From positions 1-48,794 of IMG/VR virus record IMGVR_UViG_3300046697_000119: DNA of 48,794 nucleotides, one strand, 5' to 3'. Shown one piece after another: positions 32,234-40,664 of the stretch; the first letter of the stretch is position 1, and every line of letters begins with the position of its first letter. The translations under genes were made by a program, and so were the position numbers. The notes under the pieces were generated by a model. It saw nothing but the letters and a program-made list of their open reading frames with translations, had not been told where the DNA came from and ran no database searches. This DNA is from a virus.

Positions 32234-32421
32234 CAGATTAATCCTTTCATCCAACGCCAGACCGCGTAAAGCGCGGCGAGGAAAATGAACTCCGTGCCGC
32301 TCGCTTCGTGGACAAGAGCCTTGGCCGTTTCCATAGAGGTGCATGGCCAAGGGAAGCGCTCCGCCGCCAGCGCGGGGTCGGCGGCGAGAACGAGGGAGAG
32401 GACAAGCGCGCCGCGGATCAT
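32233..32421 (-). CDS. Small exported or membrane protein
   Basis: 62 aa from ATG 32421. N-terminal signal-like segment (IRGALVLSLVLAADPALAA), a short polar part with one Cys, and a second hydrophobic span (GTEFIFLAALYAVWRW). It may have two spans or one cleaved leader plus anchor. It lies directly upstream of the endolysin gene; a regulator of lysis is possible. Confidence 0.6.
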   Translation of the reverse strand: MIRGALVLSLVLAADPALAAERFPWPCTSMETAKALVHEASGTEFIFLAALYAVWRWMKGLI

Positions 32422-32476
32422 CGGGTCACTTCTTAGGCTCGGGCGCCGGCGTTGTGGGCTTCTCAGGTGCATCCTT

Positions 32477-32560
32477 TTATTTCAGCACGTCACCGATCAT
32501 GATGGCGATGCTCGTCACGATCGGACTGAGTAGTATTATTGCACACACAATTCTAATCAT
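32477..32560 (-). CDS. 27-residue hydrophobic peptide with in-frame extension after the stop
   Basis: ATG at 32560 twelve bases after the fibre gene stop. The peptide MIRIVCAIILLSPIVTSIAI and on makes one membrane span. After the TAA at 32477-32479 the same frame continues for 16 codons (KDAPEKPTTPAPEPKK) to TGA at 32426-32428. A TM segment followed by a Pro/Lys-rich tail looks like one original protein of about 44 aa, so the TAA may be a recent nonsense change or a site of readthrough. Real but short; weak ribosome site. Confidence 0.4.
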   Translation of the reverse strand: MIRIVCAIILLSPIVTSIAIMIGDVLK

Positions 32561-32571
32561 GACATTAACCC

Positions 32572-35500
32572 TTAATTTAGAACGGCTCCGCTCATGTCGA
32601 CGGTAAGATTTGTCACCGTTGGAGAGCCTGCTCCACTATACAATCCAAAATAACCCTGCGAATACAAGCACCCGTTTGAGCAATTATCTATGATCCAGTT
32701 TTGCGAATACGCAGGTATCATCACACCGGCTACCTGACTCTTCATTTCCATGCCAAAAATCTGCGGAGCCCCAAGATAATTTGTTTCCCCTAAAAATACT
32801 CCTGCAATAGGCGTGGTAAGTTCCGCACCAGAATTAACGGACGTAACCGTGCGAGAAATTATCGTATTGGTAATCGCCTCGATGTCAAGTTCCCATCCGT
32901 AGTCAGTGCTCCCCCCAAACCCTGTAAATGGGAAAGTAAAATTGGTCCACGGGGTAAGAGATGGCGGATTGACGTGTACCACAAAGTTGATGGTTTCGTT
33001 AGGATTTTGTATGTAGTTACCGATCCCGAGTGACGTTCCATACGTCGCCTCTGGATCGCCGAGATAATATATGTCGCCAGTTGTGCCGTTAGTGACCATT
33101 TGAAATACGACAGCCGTTGCATTTGCTGGAATTGTCGCCGTCACTTCGCGCCATTCAAACCCGCCCACACTTGATCCGGTGCCATTTGTCGAACAGGTAG
33201 AACCACTTTGAGGTGTATATATACACAAAGTCCACGTGCCGGTTCCTCCCTGAACTTTTTGGTATACATACCCTCCAAAGACAACATTACGTCCAGCGAC
33301 AGAATGCATTTTTACTGGCGGCAACCCATAAGTAACATTCTCTGCCGAGGTCGTCCCCTTTCGCATTCCGAGACTATAAATAGCTCCGGGTGGAATATTA
33401 ACAGTGAAATCGTCTCTCCATGCAAGGAGAGATGGGGTCTTGTTCCACCCGTCAGGCCCTGCGCCAGTCGAGCCAGCAATATCTCCAACCATGATGGGAA
33501 ACGCGGTTGTCGCGGACGATGTTACTGCTGTGTTCTGAAAAGGCAACCATGCGTTGAACGACACATTTGGATTTACCGCCACAACCCGCATTGGCGCAGA
33601 TCTTAGCGCCGCATCACCGGTATTAAAGTAGATATCATCGCCAACTTTAAGTACTTGTGTGTTGGCAGTGTAGAATGTTGTATTGTTTACGCCAGTCGTA
33701 AAGCTAGTGACTGCGACGTTATTTTCTGTCCCCGTTCCTTGTGAATTTTCTTTGGAGCTAGGACCCCATGCCGAGGCGACCTGCCACTGTGTATTAGTTA
33801 ACAAATTACTCGAAACCGAAACCGTAGAGGCGCCGCTCGGCGACCCCGGCTCAAAGTCATTGTTGGTCGAATTCCATACTGGGACTTGGCCGCTCGTATA
33901 GGCCGCCCCGTACTTATACGCGAGCCCCTGAACCTTCGCGACGGTCGGGCCGGGGTATGAGCCCGAGAGATCGCCGCTGGCCGAGCCGTTCGGCGGGAGC
34001 GCGGTCGGGATTGAGGCGTTAACGGCGTTATGGACGAAAGCATCGGTCGCAATGTCGGTTGACGTGTCAGCCGTCGTCTGTGTCGGCGCGGCTGGCGTTC
34101 CGGTGAACGTCGGCGACGCCGAGAACACCAGGGCCGCCGAAGTCGTGCCGGTCGTGCCGTTGGCAGAGAATCCGGTAATGTTGTTGAAACAGGTGATGCT
34201 CGGCGAGGTGCAAGCCGTGCCGCCGTTTGCTGCGGGCAGCACCCCCGTCACGCCGCCGTTGCCGCTGGCGGAGAGGGTGATCGCAGCGAGATACGTCGCC
34301 GCCACGGTTCCGGAGTTAATCTCGGAGCCTGCGATCGACTTGTTAGTGAGGGTCTGGGTCGCGGCAAGCGCGGCCAGTGTGTCGCCACTAGCAACAGGGA
34401 GATACTCCGTGATTGTCCCAAGCGCCGTGCTCTGGATCGGCTCCAGCGTGACGACGCCCGACCCGTTGTTGCCCATCGCCACCGAGCCCGGCACGCCCGA
34501 CGAGCCCAGCGCCAGCGCTCCGTTCGATAGGATGGCATTTGTGTTGGTCGCACATCCGCCGAGGCCGTTCGACAGTAGAATGTCCCCGCTGACGCCACCA
34601 GTGACACAGCCGGATCCGCCAGCCGCCGGGGCCCAAATCGGATTTGCGGAGGCGCCCTGAGTTGACAGAAACCATCCGCTCGTACCGGGCGTCAGCGGTG
34701 CCCAAATCGTTGAGCTACGATAGAGAATGCTACCTTGGGTCGACCCAAGCGAGGCATCGATAAGCGCGGACAGGGTCTCGCCTGAGATAACAGAAGCCCC
34801 AGAGTAGTAGGCGGCGTAGCCAACCGACGAAGAGTTGACCACCGGGCAAGGCGCGCCTGAGTCAACGAAGTTTGAATTGCCGTCGATGTCGACGCAGTGC
34901 GTCGCCGTCAGCGCCCCGGTCGTGGTCACAAACTTGGTCGTGTTGCCCGACACCGAGCCGACGCTGGGGGCCGCCCCCACGCCACCGCCGATCACCGGCA
35001 TGTTCGCGGTCAACGCGCCCGAAGACGCCCAAGTCGAATTCGACGCGAAGTACGGAACTCCGCCCGACGTTCCGGCGACCGTCAGCGCGAGCGTCCCCGA
35101 GGTCGTGATCGGCGAGTTGGCGACGCTAATCAGACCGCCGGTGAATGTCTCACCGACGCTCTTGACCGTCCCAGCGTCGGTGATCCCATAACCACTGAGC
35201 GTTGTCGGGGTCGAGCCGACTTGTGTCCAAGGAACTGTAACTCCGCCCGGCAACGTCGTCGAGTCACCCAAAACCCCCGCGTTGTCCCACAACAATCCGC
35301 CGCTCGTCGAGGGCGAAATAGTTGTCGTACCTGGGGCGATCGAAGTCGCAACGGTGGAAATGGTGCAAGTCCCACCGAGCACACAAGACTGGCCATTCAC
35401 CGTTGTTGCGGAGTGTGTCAAATCCGAGTTCGTCACAAGGCCCGGTGCAACAAACGCTCCTGTGATATTAAAGTTTGGTGCAATGAGTCCGCCCGGCAAC

Positions 35501-35946
35501 GTTATTGAGTCGCCGAGCACGCCGTTGTTGTCCCAGAGCACCCCGCCATTCGTTTTCGGCGAAATGCTCGTCGAGCTAGGCGTTAGTCCCACAAAACCCG
35601 AAACTTGCGCAGGATTTAGCAGAACCCACGAGGTTCCAGTGCTGGTGAGCAGTGCGACATAGCCGGACTGGAGATCGCCTACTTGGAGGGCTCCACCAGT
35701 GGACCTCGTGATCGTCAGTGGTGGCGACCCCACCGGAGCGTAAGTCGGCGTGGTCGTGGTGTTCGCCGCAGCGGCAGTCAGAATCACCAGGTTGGTCGTC
35801 GTCCCGCAGGGAAGTTGTGCGGACGTGATGGCATCGGGGGTGCCCTGCGCCGCCACGTTCGCGATGCACTGGGTCTGCGCGATGCTCGGCGAAGCAATTG
35901 CCACCAGCAATCCTAACGCCCCTGCGATGCCCCAAACTCTTCTCAT
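32572..35946 (-). CDS. Large tail fibre/adhesin with Sec signal peptide
   Basis: 1124 aa. MRRVWGIAGALGLLVAIASP then SIAQ is a signal peptide. The N-terminal half is repetitive: blocks such as SGGLLWDNAGVLGDSTTLPG and NGGVLWDNNGVLGDSITLPG recur, with many Thr/Ser/Gly and LTNKSIAGSEINSGT, typical of phage fibres. The C-terminal third (about 730-1124) is distinct, aromatic-rich and probably receptor- or glycan-binding (WRDDFTVNIPPGAIYSLGM; GGFEWREVTATIPANATAVV). The DNA of that part is AT-richer, suggesting exchange of the binding domain. It is the longest gene in the window. Confidence 0.8.
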   Translation of the reverse strand: MRRVWGIAGALGLLVAIASPSIAQTQCIANVAAQGTPDAITSAQLPCGTTTNLVILTAAAANTTTTPTYAPVGSPPLTITRSTGGALQVGDLQSGYVALLTSTGTSWVLLNPAQVSGFVGLTPSSTSISPKTNGGVLWDNNGVLGDSITLPGGLIAPNFNITGAFVAPGLVTNSDLTHSATTVNGQSCVLGGTCTISTVATSIAPGTTTISPSTSGGLLWDNAGVLGDSTTLPGGVTVPWTQVGSTPTTLSGYGITDAGTVKSVGETFTGGLISVANSPITTSGTLALTVAGTSGGVPYFASNSTWASSGALTANMPVIGGGVGAAPSVGSVSGNTTKFVTTTGALTATHCVDIDGNSNFVDSGAPCPVVNSSSVGYAAYYSGASVISGETLSALIDASLGSTQGSILYRSSTIWAPLTPGTSGWFLSTQGASANPIWAPAAGGSGCVTGGVSGDILLSNGLGGCATNTNAILSNGALALGSSGVPGSVAMGNNGSGVVTLEPIQSTALGTITEYLPVASGDTLAALAATQTLTNKSIAGSEINSGTVAATYLAAITLSASGNGGVTGVLPAANGGTACTSPSITCFNNITGFSANGTTGTTSAALVFSASPTFTGTPAAPTQTTADTSTDIATDAFVHNAVNASIPTALPPNGSASGDLSGSYPGPTVAKVQGLAYKYGAAYTSGQVPVWNSTNNDFEPGSPSGASTVSVSSNLLTNTQWQVASAWGPSSKENSQGTGTENNVAVTSFTTGVNNTTFYTANTQVLKVGDDIYFNTGDAALRSAPMRVVAVNPNVSFNAWLPFQNTAVTSSATTAFPIMVGDIAGSTGAGPDGWNKTPSLLAWRDDFTVNIPPGAIYSLGMRKGTTSAENVTYGLPPVKMHSVAGRNVVFGGYVYQKVQGGTGTWTLCIYTPQSGSTCSTNGTGSSVGGFEWREVTATIPANATAVVFQMVTNGTTGDIYYLGDPEATYGTSLGIGNYIQNPNETINFVVHVNPPSLTPWTNFTFPFTGFGGSTDYGWELDIEAITNTIISRTVTSVNSGAELTTPIAGVFLGETNYLGAPQIFGMEMKSQVAGVMIPAYSQNWIIDNCSNGCLYSQGYFGLYSGAGSPTVTNLTVDMSGAVLN

Positions 35947-36015
35947 TTCAAGACTCTTTCTCGCACAAGGTCAGAAACCCGCCGAAACAAGCGAGCCAGA
36001 ATGTCGCAATCCAGA

Positions 36016-36354
36016 TCACGCAATCTCTCCAATCGCCGGCTGCGCATAGTCCGGGTCAGGCGTTACGCCATCGGCGAGAAACTTGACCGGCGGATAGATC
36101 GTCACGCCGGCGGGGACCGCCAGCAGCCCTGAAGCGAACGGGTTGAGACCGTTGATGCGCAGCCGAGACCAATAGCCGGGCTGGCCATCAACCACCCCGA
36201 CCACGTTGAGGAAATATGACGCCTGCGGGTTTGGGTCGCCGGGAATCGGGCCTTGCGTGATGAAGGTGGCGTTCGCGGCGTCCCAGAAGCCCATGCTTTG
36301 CGCGAGGGCCTGAAGCGTCGGCGCGTCGGTCGAGTCGATGACGAAGTCGGTCAA
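36016..36354 (-). CDS. Small fibre-associated protein
   Basis: 112 aa; ATG overlaps the upstream stop (ATGA). FVIDSTDAPTLQALAQSMGF begins a mixed fold; a pattern of strands follows (GYWSRLRINGLNPF; AGVTIYPPVKFL). No signal peptide. Small proteins of this kind occur next to fibre genes and may be chaperones or adaptors, but no family is recognised. Confidence 0.65.
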   Translation of the reverse strand: MTDFVIDSTDAPTLQALAQSMGFWDAANATFITQGPIPGDPNPQASYFLNVVGVVDGQPGYWSRLRINGLNPFASGLLAVPAGVTIYPPVKFLADGVTPDPDYAQPAIGEIA

Positions 36355-37703
36355 TGGAGCACCGTCGTTAGGAGCGTGTTGCGTTGGAGGACGGCGGCGG
36401 GAAGGGCGGTGGAGTAGAGGGCGAGCTTGGTGATGTAGCCGTCAAGAAATTTCGTCGTAGGAATCGATCCAATGAGGGCTGAACTTGGAGTTTGAAACAA
36501 GGCATTATCATTTGCAATGCTCCCGCCGTTACCAACTAAAGACCTACCAGAACCGTTAAACGAAACGCCAGATCGAACAATTCCTGTGTATGACCCCGAC
36601 CCAAGAGGCGTGCTTAACACCGCAGCGCCAGCGCGGCTGTACGCATTCGTTGCGTTGGTGGCCCGAAGAAACCAGCTCTGTACTACATTCCCGTAGATGA
36701 TGCTTGGCGACTGAGCTGCTGACGGAGAATCGAGATTGTTCGTCTCAGCTACTATCGCCCCTTGCGCGCCCTGAAGCACACCCAGCGCCACCCCCACGAT
36801 CCCCACCACGTCCGCCGAGCGGGTGACGGAGGATGCGCCGGTGGGGATGGCGCTGGTCGCGAAACCGCCCAACTCCACCTGCGGGTAGCTCATCGTCCCA
36901 AGCGTCGTAACGGTGACGACGAGGCTGGTAGTCAAGGTTGTGCCGGTGTAGGTCGTGCGGGTGGGGTAGGCCGAGCCAGTCATGACCTGCGTCAGCGCGC
37001 CCGAGAGCGTCAGAACGCCTGTGCCGTAGAAACTGATCGAGTAGGCTTGCCCGCTGGCGACGGTAACCGTCTGCGTCGCAGGCGAGCCCGAGTTGAGGAA
37101 CAGATTCGTCCGCGCTTCCTCGATCCTCAGCCCCAGCGGCGCGAGCGTCGTCGACGAGTAGTCAAACGCCGGGCCGTAGTAGGCCGCGCTGGTCGTGACA
37201 ACCTGATCGCCGGGGCGGGGAGTGGTTTCGTAGGTGATAGCGGAGAGGACGGCTCGCGTAACCGATCCAGAAACCGTCAGCGTGAGCGTGCCAACAGTCG
37301 GCCCGGTGACTTTGAGGTAGACCTGATTGTTCGCGCCGGTCCCGTTGAGCGTTCCTGTCGCCGCTCCGCTCAGCGTGACGGAGCCGGTTCCGTAGAAACT
37401 CAGCAGATAGTTCCACTGTGGACCTACCGTCACGCCTTGCGTCGAGAGCGTCGCGTTGTTCAGCAGCAAGCAATTCGGGGCACTGGTGATCGCCCCCGTC
37501 GCGTCGGTGATCGTCCGCAGCGACGCCCCGGAATAGGTATAGAGGCTCGGCGGGAGGGTCGAGTTGGTCTGCGTGAAGTCGGTGTAGACGGCGAGGGTGT
37601 AGCCGCTGTTCATGCGCAGGATGTTGAGGTTTGGAGTCTGGGCGCAGGCGAGCGCGAGGCCGAACCAGACAGCCGCGAGAGCGATGAGCGTCCGGCGAAG
37701 CAT
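36351..37703 (-). CDS. ConA-like or adhesin-type tail protein with signal peptide
   Basis: 450 aa from ATG 37703 (TGATG overlap). LRRTLIALAAVWFGLALACA with a Cys near the cleavage point forms a signal peptide; LACA-Q could even be read as a weak lipobox, uncertain. GLRIEEARTNLFLNSGSPAT and PQVELGGFATSAIPTGASSV, followed by RSADVV, match a common phage structural protein that carries two beta-sandwich repeats (both contain a YSISFYGTG / YLLSFYGTG motif). The C-terminus resembles LamG/concanavalin-like folds (DGYITKLALYSTAL). Receptor or glycan binding is likely. Confidence 0.78.
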   Translation of the reverse strand: MLRRTLIALAAVWFGLALACAQTPNLNILRMNSGYTLAVYTDFTQTNSTLPPSLYTYSGASLRTITDATGAITSAPNCLLLNNATLSTQGVTVGPQWNYLLSFYGTGSVTLSGAATGTLNGTGANNQVYLKVTGPTVGTLTLTVSGSVTRAVLSAITYETTPRPGDQVVTTSAAYYGPAFDYSSTTLAPLGLRIEEARTNLFLNSGSPATQTVTVASGQAYSISFYGTGVLTLSGALTQVMTGSAYPTRTTYTGTTLTTSLVVTVTTLGTMSYPQVELGGFATSAIPTGASSVTRSADVVGIVGVALGVLQGAQGAIVAETNNLDSPSAAQSPSIIYGNVVQSWFLRATNATNAYSRAGAAVLSTPLGSGSYTGIVRSGVSFNGSGRSLVGNGGSIANDNALFQTPSSALIGSIPTTKFLDGYITKLALYSTALPAAVLQRNTLLTTVLH

Positions 37704-38617
37704 CAGTTCAACTCCGCCTTGAGGCTGATGTGCTTCGATGCGGTCAGCACGCCCGATCCCGAAGTCGCCTGGAGCGACCAGTAGATCGTCGTAGCGATGG
37801 TGCTGAGATAGTTGCCGACGTTGATCGAACAATTCGTCTCAATGCCGTCGCCCCAGACCGCCGAGGGGAATGCGCATGAGTACGACGCAAGGTGGTGGCC
37901 CGAAGCGCCGGTTGACGGCAGCCAAGTCCCATGATCGCCGTTGGTCCACGTTACGGCGTCATCCCACAAGTCGACCTGCACCGAAACCCCGGCCCACGCC
38001 GTCGAGAGCGTGTCGTCGGTATAGAGCCGCAGCCGAGGGATCGCGCCGCCGGCCGCCGGCATGGAAAACGACGGATTGGTGATGTTCGCGGCCGTGCCGT
38101 TGTTGGCGATCAACTGCCCCGCAGTGTACGCCGTCGTCGTCGAGGTCAGGTTCATCGTCGAAGCGGCAGGAACAGTCGGGGTGACCGCCCAGGTGCCGGA
38201 CTGCGTCGCCCCAAACGCTGTGTTGCCGATACTGCCGCCGGCCTGGAATGGCGTCCCGAGCGCCGTCACAGCCGCTTGCGCCGACTTGCTGATCTGCTTC
38301 CATACCGACATGGCGCTGATCGGCGTCGTGTCTGTCGCCGCATTCGCCGCGTCGGCCTTCGTCCCCTCAGTGGCGTTCCATCCATCAACATAGGAGTCAG
38401 TGGCCCCAGCCGTATACAGCGGCGCTCCGCTGCTGTTAGTGGGGGTCACTGGGAGGGGATACGTCGAATTCGCCGGGCACTGCCCATACGTCGTCACACC
38501 CGAGGCATCCGTCGAGGCACACCGCCAGAACATCGTGACGTCCGCCGCAGACGCAGGAGTGAGCGCCGCGAAGAGTCCCCACCCCAGAAGGCCCAACAGG
38601 ACTTTCGAAGTCGCCAT
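37703..38617 (-). CDS. Beta-rich fibre-like protein with signal peptide
   Basis: 304 aa from ATG 38617, chosen because AAGGAG lies 8 bases upstream; GTG 38626 would sit inside that site. SKVLLGLLGWGLFAALTPAS then AAD is a signal peptide. Mature part: DSYVDGWNATEGTKADAANA and an Ala/Thr-rich beta domain (TAYTAGQLIANNGTAANITN; IPRLRLYTDDTLSTAWAGVS) like phage virion proteins of the same operon type. Probably surface adhesin or fibre; no catalytic motif. Confidence 0.75.
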   Translation of the reverse strand: MATSKVLLGLLGWGLFAALTPASAADVTMFWRCASTDASGVTTYGQCPANSTYPLPVTPTNSSGAPLYTAGATDSYVDGWNATEGTKADAANAATDTTPISAMSVWKQISKSAQAAVTALGTPFQAGGSIGNTAFGATQSGTWAVTPTVPAASTMNLTSTTTAYTAGQLIANNGTAANITNPSFSMPAAGGAIPRLRLYTDDTLSTAWAGVSVQVDLWDDAVTWTNGDHGTWLPSTGASGHHLASYSCAFPSAVWGDGIETNCSINVGNYLSTIATTIYWSLQATSGSGVLTASKHISLKAELN

Positions 38618-38622
38618 GCGAG

Positions 38623-38862
38623 TCACTCCTTCCCAATGCGTTCCCCGAGATACGCCGTCGCTCCGCGGAGCGACTCCGACCCTACGGAGGGCTGTGGCCG
38701 AAGGAGAGTTTCATAGCCGCCTTCGGGACTGAACACCACCGAAGCCTCGCCGGGGCGGGGGCTTCGCCGACAGGACGCCGCTCCCGCATCCGGATCCGGA
38801 GTGTCACCCCCGCGGAGTGGACGCTCCGCAAGGGCTCTCGTATCGTTCAGGCGCTTTGGCAT
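38623..38862 (-). CDS. Hypothetical small protein
   Basis: 79 aa from ATG 38862, preceded by GAAGGAGG. Sequence MPKRLNDTRALAERPLRGGD, Pro/Ser/Arg-rich and probably disordered. Its coding DNA holds an 18-bp perfect palindrome (38657-38674). Its stop is next to the ribosome site of the fibre gene. Function unknown. Confidence 0.55.
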   Translation of the reverse strand: MPKRLNDTRALAERPLRGGDTPDPDAGAASCRRSPRPGEASVVFSPEGGYETLLRPQPSVGSESLRGATAYLGERIGKE

Positions 38863-38881
38863 CGCGGGGCCTCCTTCGGCG

Positions 38882-39172
38882 TCATTTCCCATACTTCACG
38901 TGCGGCGTCTCGTGCCGGATGTGATCCGTGGTGTGGTGGATGCCGCCTTCGGAGTGGTGGTGGGGATGCTGGCGGTGGAGTTCCTCCGTAGCGTGCGAGA
39001 GGTGCGATTTGCCGGGGCCGGCAGCTTCGGCGCAGGAGCCACCTTCTTGAGCGCCCCGGACGTTTTCGTGCTTCTCGTCACCAACGCCTGCGGCAGGGGA
39101 GGGCTTCGACGAAGTCCCCCGATCATGCAACACGCGCCCTGCCGGGTTGGATTCTTTCATAAGACCCTTCAT
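38882..39172 (-). CDS. Histidine-rich small protein
   Basis: 96 aa from ATG 39172, preceded by GGAG. The C-terminus is rich in His (EELHRQHPHHHSEGGIHHTT, then DHIRHETPHVKYGK), which could bind metal ions. The rest is polar and likely disordered. A competing frame (38896-39126) is Ser/Thr/Arg-rich and lacks a good start, so I prefer this one. Family not recognised with certainty. Confidence 0.6.
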   Translation of the reverse strand: MKGLMKESNPAGRVLHDRGTSSKPSPAAGVGDEKHENVRGAQEGGSCAEAAGPGKSHLSHATEELHRQHPHHHSEGGIHHTTDHIRHETPHVKYGK

Positions 39173-39191
39173 CGCTTTGCTCCTACTTCAC

Positions 39192-39404
39192 TCACCTTGA
39201 GTCACGACCGCCGCGACTCCCATGATGCCACTTCGCCATCGTGTCCGCCCGGATAGCATCGTCCCGGATTTCACGGTTCCGCGAGTGTTCGGCCGAACGC
39301 AATCTCGCTCGGGGTATCTTGGTGTCCTCTGGAACCCCCAACTCCCGATGCAGCTTGCCCTTTTCGCCACCAGGATGGAACTCGGGGCTTCGTTCGCTTC
39401 GCAT
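39192..39404 (-). CDS. Small conserved phage protein
   Basis: 70 aa from ATG 39404, preceded by AAGGAG. Residues GKLHRELGVPEDTKIPRARL and ...SAEHSRN...MAKWHHG match a small protein common in tailed phages and prophages (pattern H-R-E-L-G-V-P-E...K-I-P...A-x-H-S-x-N). Its role is not known. It overlaps the end of the nuclease-like ORF by 134 bases in another frame. Confidence 0.72.
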   Translation of the reverse strand: MRSERSPEFHPGGEKGKLHRELGVPEDTKIPRARLRSAEHSRNREIRDDAIRADTMAKWHHGSRGGRDSR

Positions 39405-39888
39405 GGTAGGGCTCCTTCAACAGGAGAGGAAGATGCAGGATGGGGATGCTGGCAGGATTGCCACAGATCATGGCGCAAGCCTCGCTGAGTGATCCAACAA
39501 CCTCCGCTCGGGGTGTTTCGCGAGTGAGGTTCTGGCAAATCACAACTCCACTAACTGGGCAACCTGAAAGTTGTCGGAGGAGTGGGAAGTACAACTTCCG
39601 CAACTGCGGATATGCTGCGACGGTCCAGGTCAGTTTCGCCTCGGCGACAATGATGCCATCGTTCCATCCGAGCAGAAAGTCCGCTTGTGCGTAGCCGTGG
39701 CCCTTCGCGTCGTCGAACTCGAACCAGACGCCGTGACGGGCGGAAGCAAACTGGGATGATGCGGCGACAGCCTCTTCGTATCGGACCCCGGCGGCTTTCG
39801 CGCCTCTCGGCCGCCCCTGCGGGATGCAGTTCGGGCGACTCTGCAAGATCCGGACGTGTCGGAGCCCCTGAACCTCCCGCGTTGTCAC
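39271..39888 (-). CDS. PD-(D/E)xK nuclease-like protein
   Basis: 205 aa. GTG start overlaps the small-terminase stop (GTGA). GHGYAQADFLLGWNDGIIVA then EAKLTW gives Asp70 and Glu83-x-Lys85, the core of a PD-(D/E)xK nuclease, with a following Tyr/Leu-rich helix. It may aid packaging or recombination, or cut host DNA. The last 44 codons overlap the well-supported 70-aa gene in another frame, and look like out-of-frame sequence. The original C-terminus may therefore have been lost by a frameshift or a moved stop. Confidence 0.68.
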   Translation of the reverse strand: MTTREVQGLRHVRILQSRPNCIPQGRPRGAKAAGVRYEEAVAASSQFASARHGVWFEFDDAKGHGYAQADFLLGWNDGIIVAEAKLTWTVAAYPQLRKLYFPLLRQLSGCPVSGVVICQNLTRETPRAEVVGSLSEACAMICGNPASIPILHLPLLLKEPYHAKRTKPRVPSWWRKGQAASGVGGSRGHQDTPSEIAFGRTLAEP

Positions 39889-40565
39889 GCCGCGTCCTCC
39901 ACCCGCTCGCCTTCGATGAGCTTCGCTTCGCGCTCCACGGACGCTTGGGGGGTCGCTGACGCAACGAAGGTGATGGTGATGGGGCCTGCGGCGCTTTGGA
40001 GCCCTCCGCGAAGCGCCTCGGACTTCATCGACTCGACCAAGAGGAGTTTGATCCCTTCATTGAGTTGTGACGTCGAGAGCGATTTCGGGTGGGTTTCAAC
40101 GCGCTCCCGCAACTCGTTCAGCATATCCATCCCCACTTCCCGCATCGACCCGAGGAAGTCCACCGAGGCGATCTCCTCGACCGTGGTGTAGTGAAGGATG
40201 AGTTCGCGGAACGTCGCGTCCGCCGCAAGCCGCCCGATATAGCCTGGCGAGTAGCCAGTGATTCGGGACGCCTCGATGTGCGTTCGGCCCTGGGCAAGGA
40301 GTCTCGCCAGCGAATGATGCGAGGACTTGATTTCCCGGAGCGTGGGGGGAGGCGCTGGGGCGAGGAACCCTCCGGAGATGTCCTCGTCCGACAGAGTCCG
40401 CACCACCTCGATTCGGAGGGGCTGCCGGAGGCGCGAAGCTTGGGGGGTTGCTTCGTCTAGGAACGCGATGGCGTCCGATACCACATCGAGGGTGGGGGAG
40501 GGGAAAGCTTCGCTGGCGCGGACTTCGCTCGCTTGCGCCCTGAACGAGGAGGGGAGGATGGACAT
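39885..40565 (-). CDS. Small terminase subunit candidate
   Basis: 226 aa. Residues about 86-117 form a helix-turn-helix (LARLLAQGRTHIEASRITGY then SPGYIGRLAAD), followed by a long helical region (VDFLGSMREVGMDMLNELRE) suited to oligomer formation, as in phage TerS. It lies at the head of the late operon far from the large subunit; other phages keep the two adjacent. It would bind the packaging site. Fairly confident from the HTH plus oligomer helix layout. Confidence 0.75.
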   Translation of the reverse strand: MSILPSSFRAQASEVRASEAFPSPTLDVVSDAIAFLDEATPQASRLRQPLRIEVVRTLSDEDISGGFLAPAPPPTLREIKSSHHSLARLLAQGRTHIEASRITGYSPGYIGRLAADATFRELILHYTTVEEIASVDFLGSMREVGMDMLNELRERVETHPKSLSTSQLNEGIKLLLVESMKSEALRGGLQSAAGPITITFVASATPQASVEREAKLIEGERVEDAA

Positions 40566-40634
40566 CCTACTTAGTAACCCTCCTCGTGAGGTCGGCGCGC
40601 GTGGGAGGAAAACAACCCCGCCGGTCTCGGGCTT

Positions 40635-40664
40635 ACGTTACGCACACATACGCGCGCGCGTCAA
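40635..40664 (-). promoter_or_regulatory. Candidate promoter for the TerS operon
   Basis: Minus strand: -35 TTGACG (40659-40664), 18-base spacer, -10-like TAACGT (40635-40640). The -35 is preceded by CCCC as in the promoter at 40875. The -10 is weak. It lies about 70 bases before the TerS start. Confidence 0.45.

Noticed and set aside
38657-38674. 18-bp perfect palindrome inside the 79-aa gene
   Set aside because: Lies in coding GC-rich DNA with no other regulatory sign; could arise by chance.
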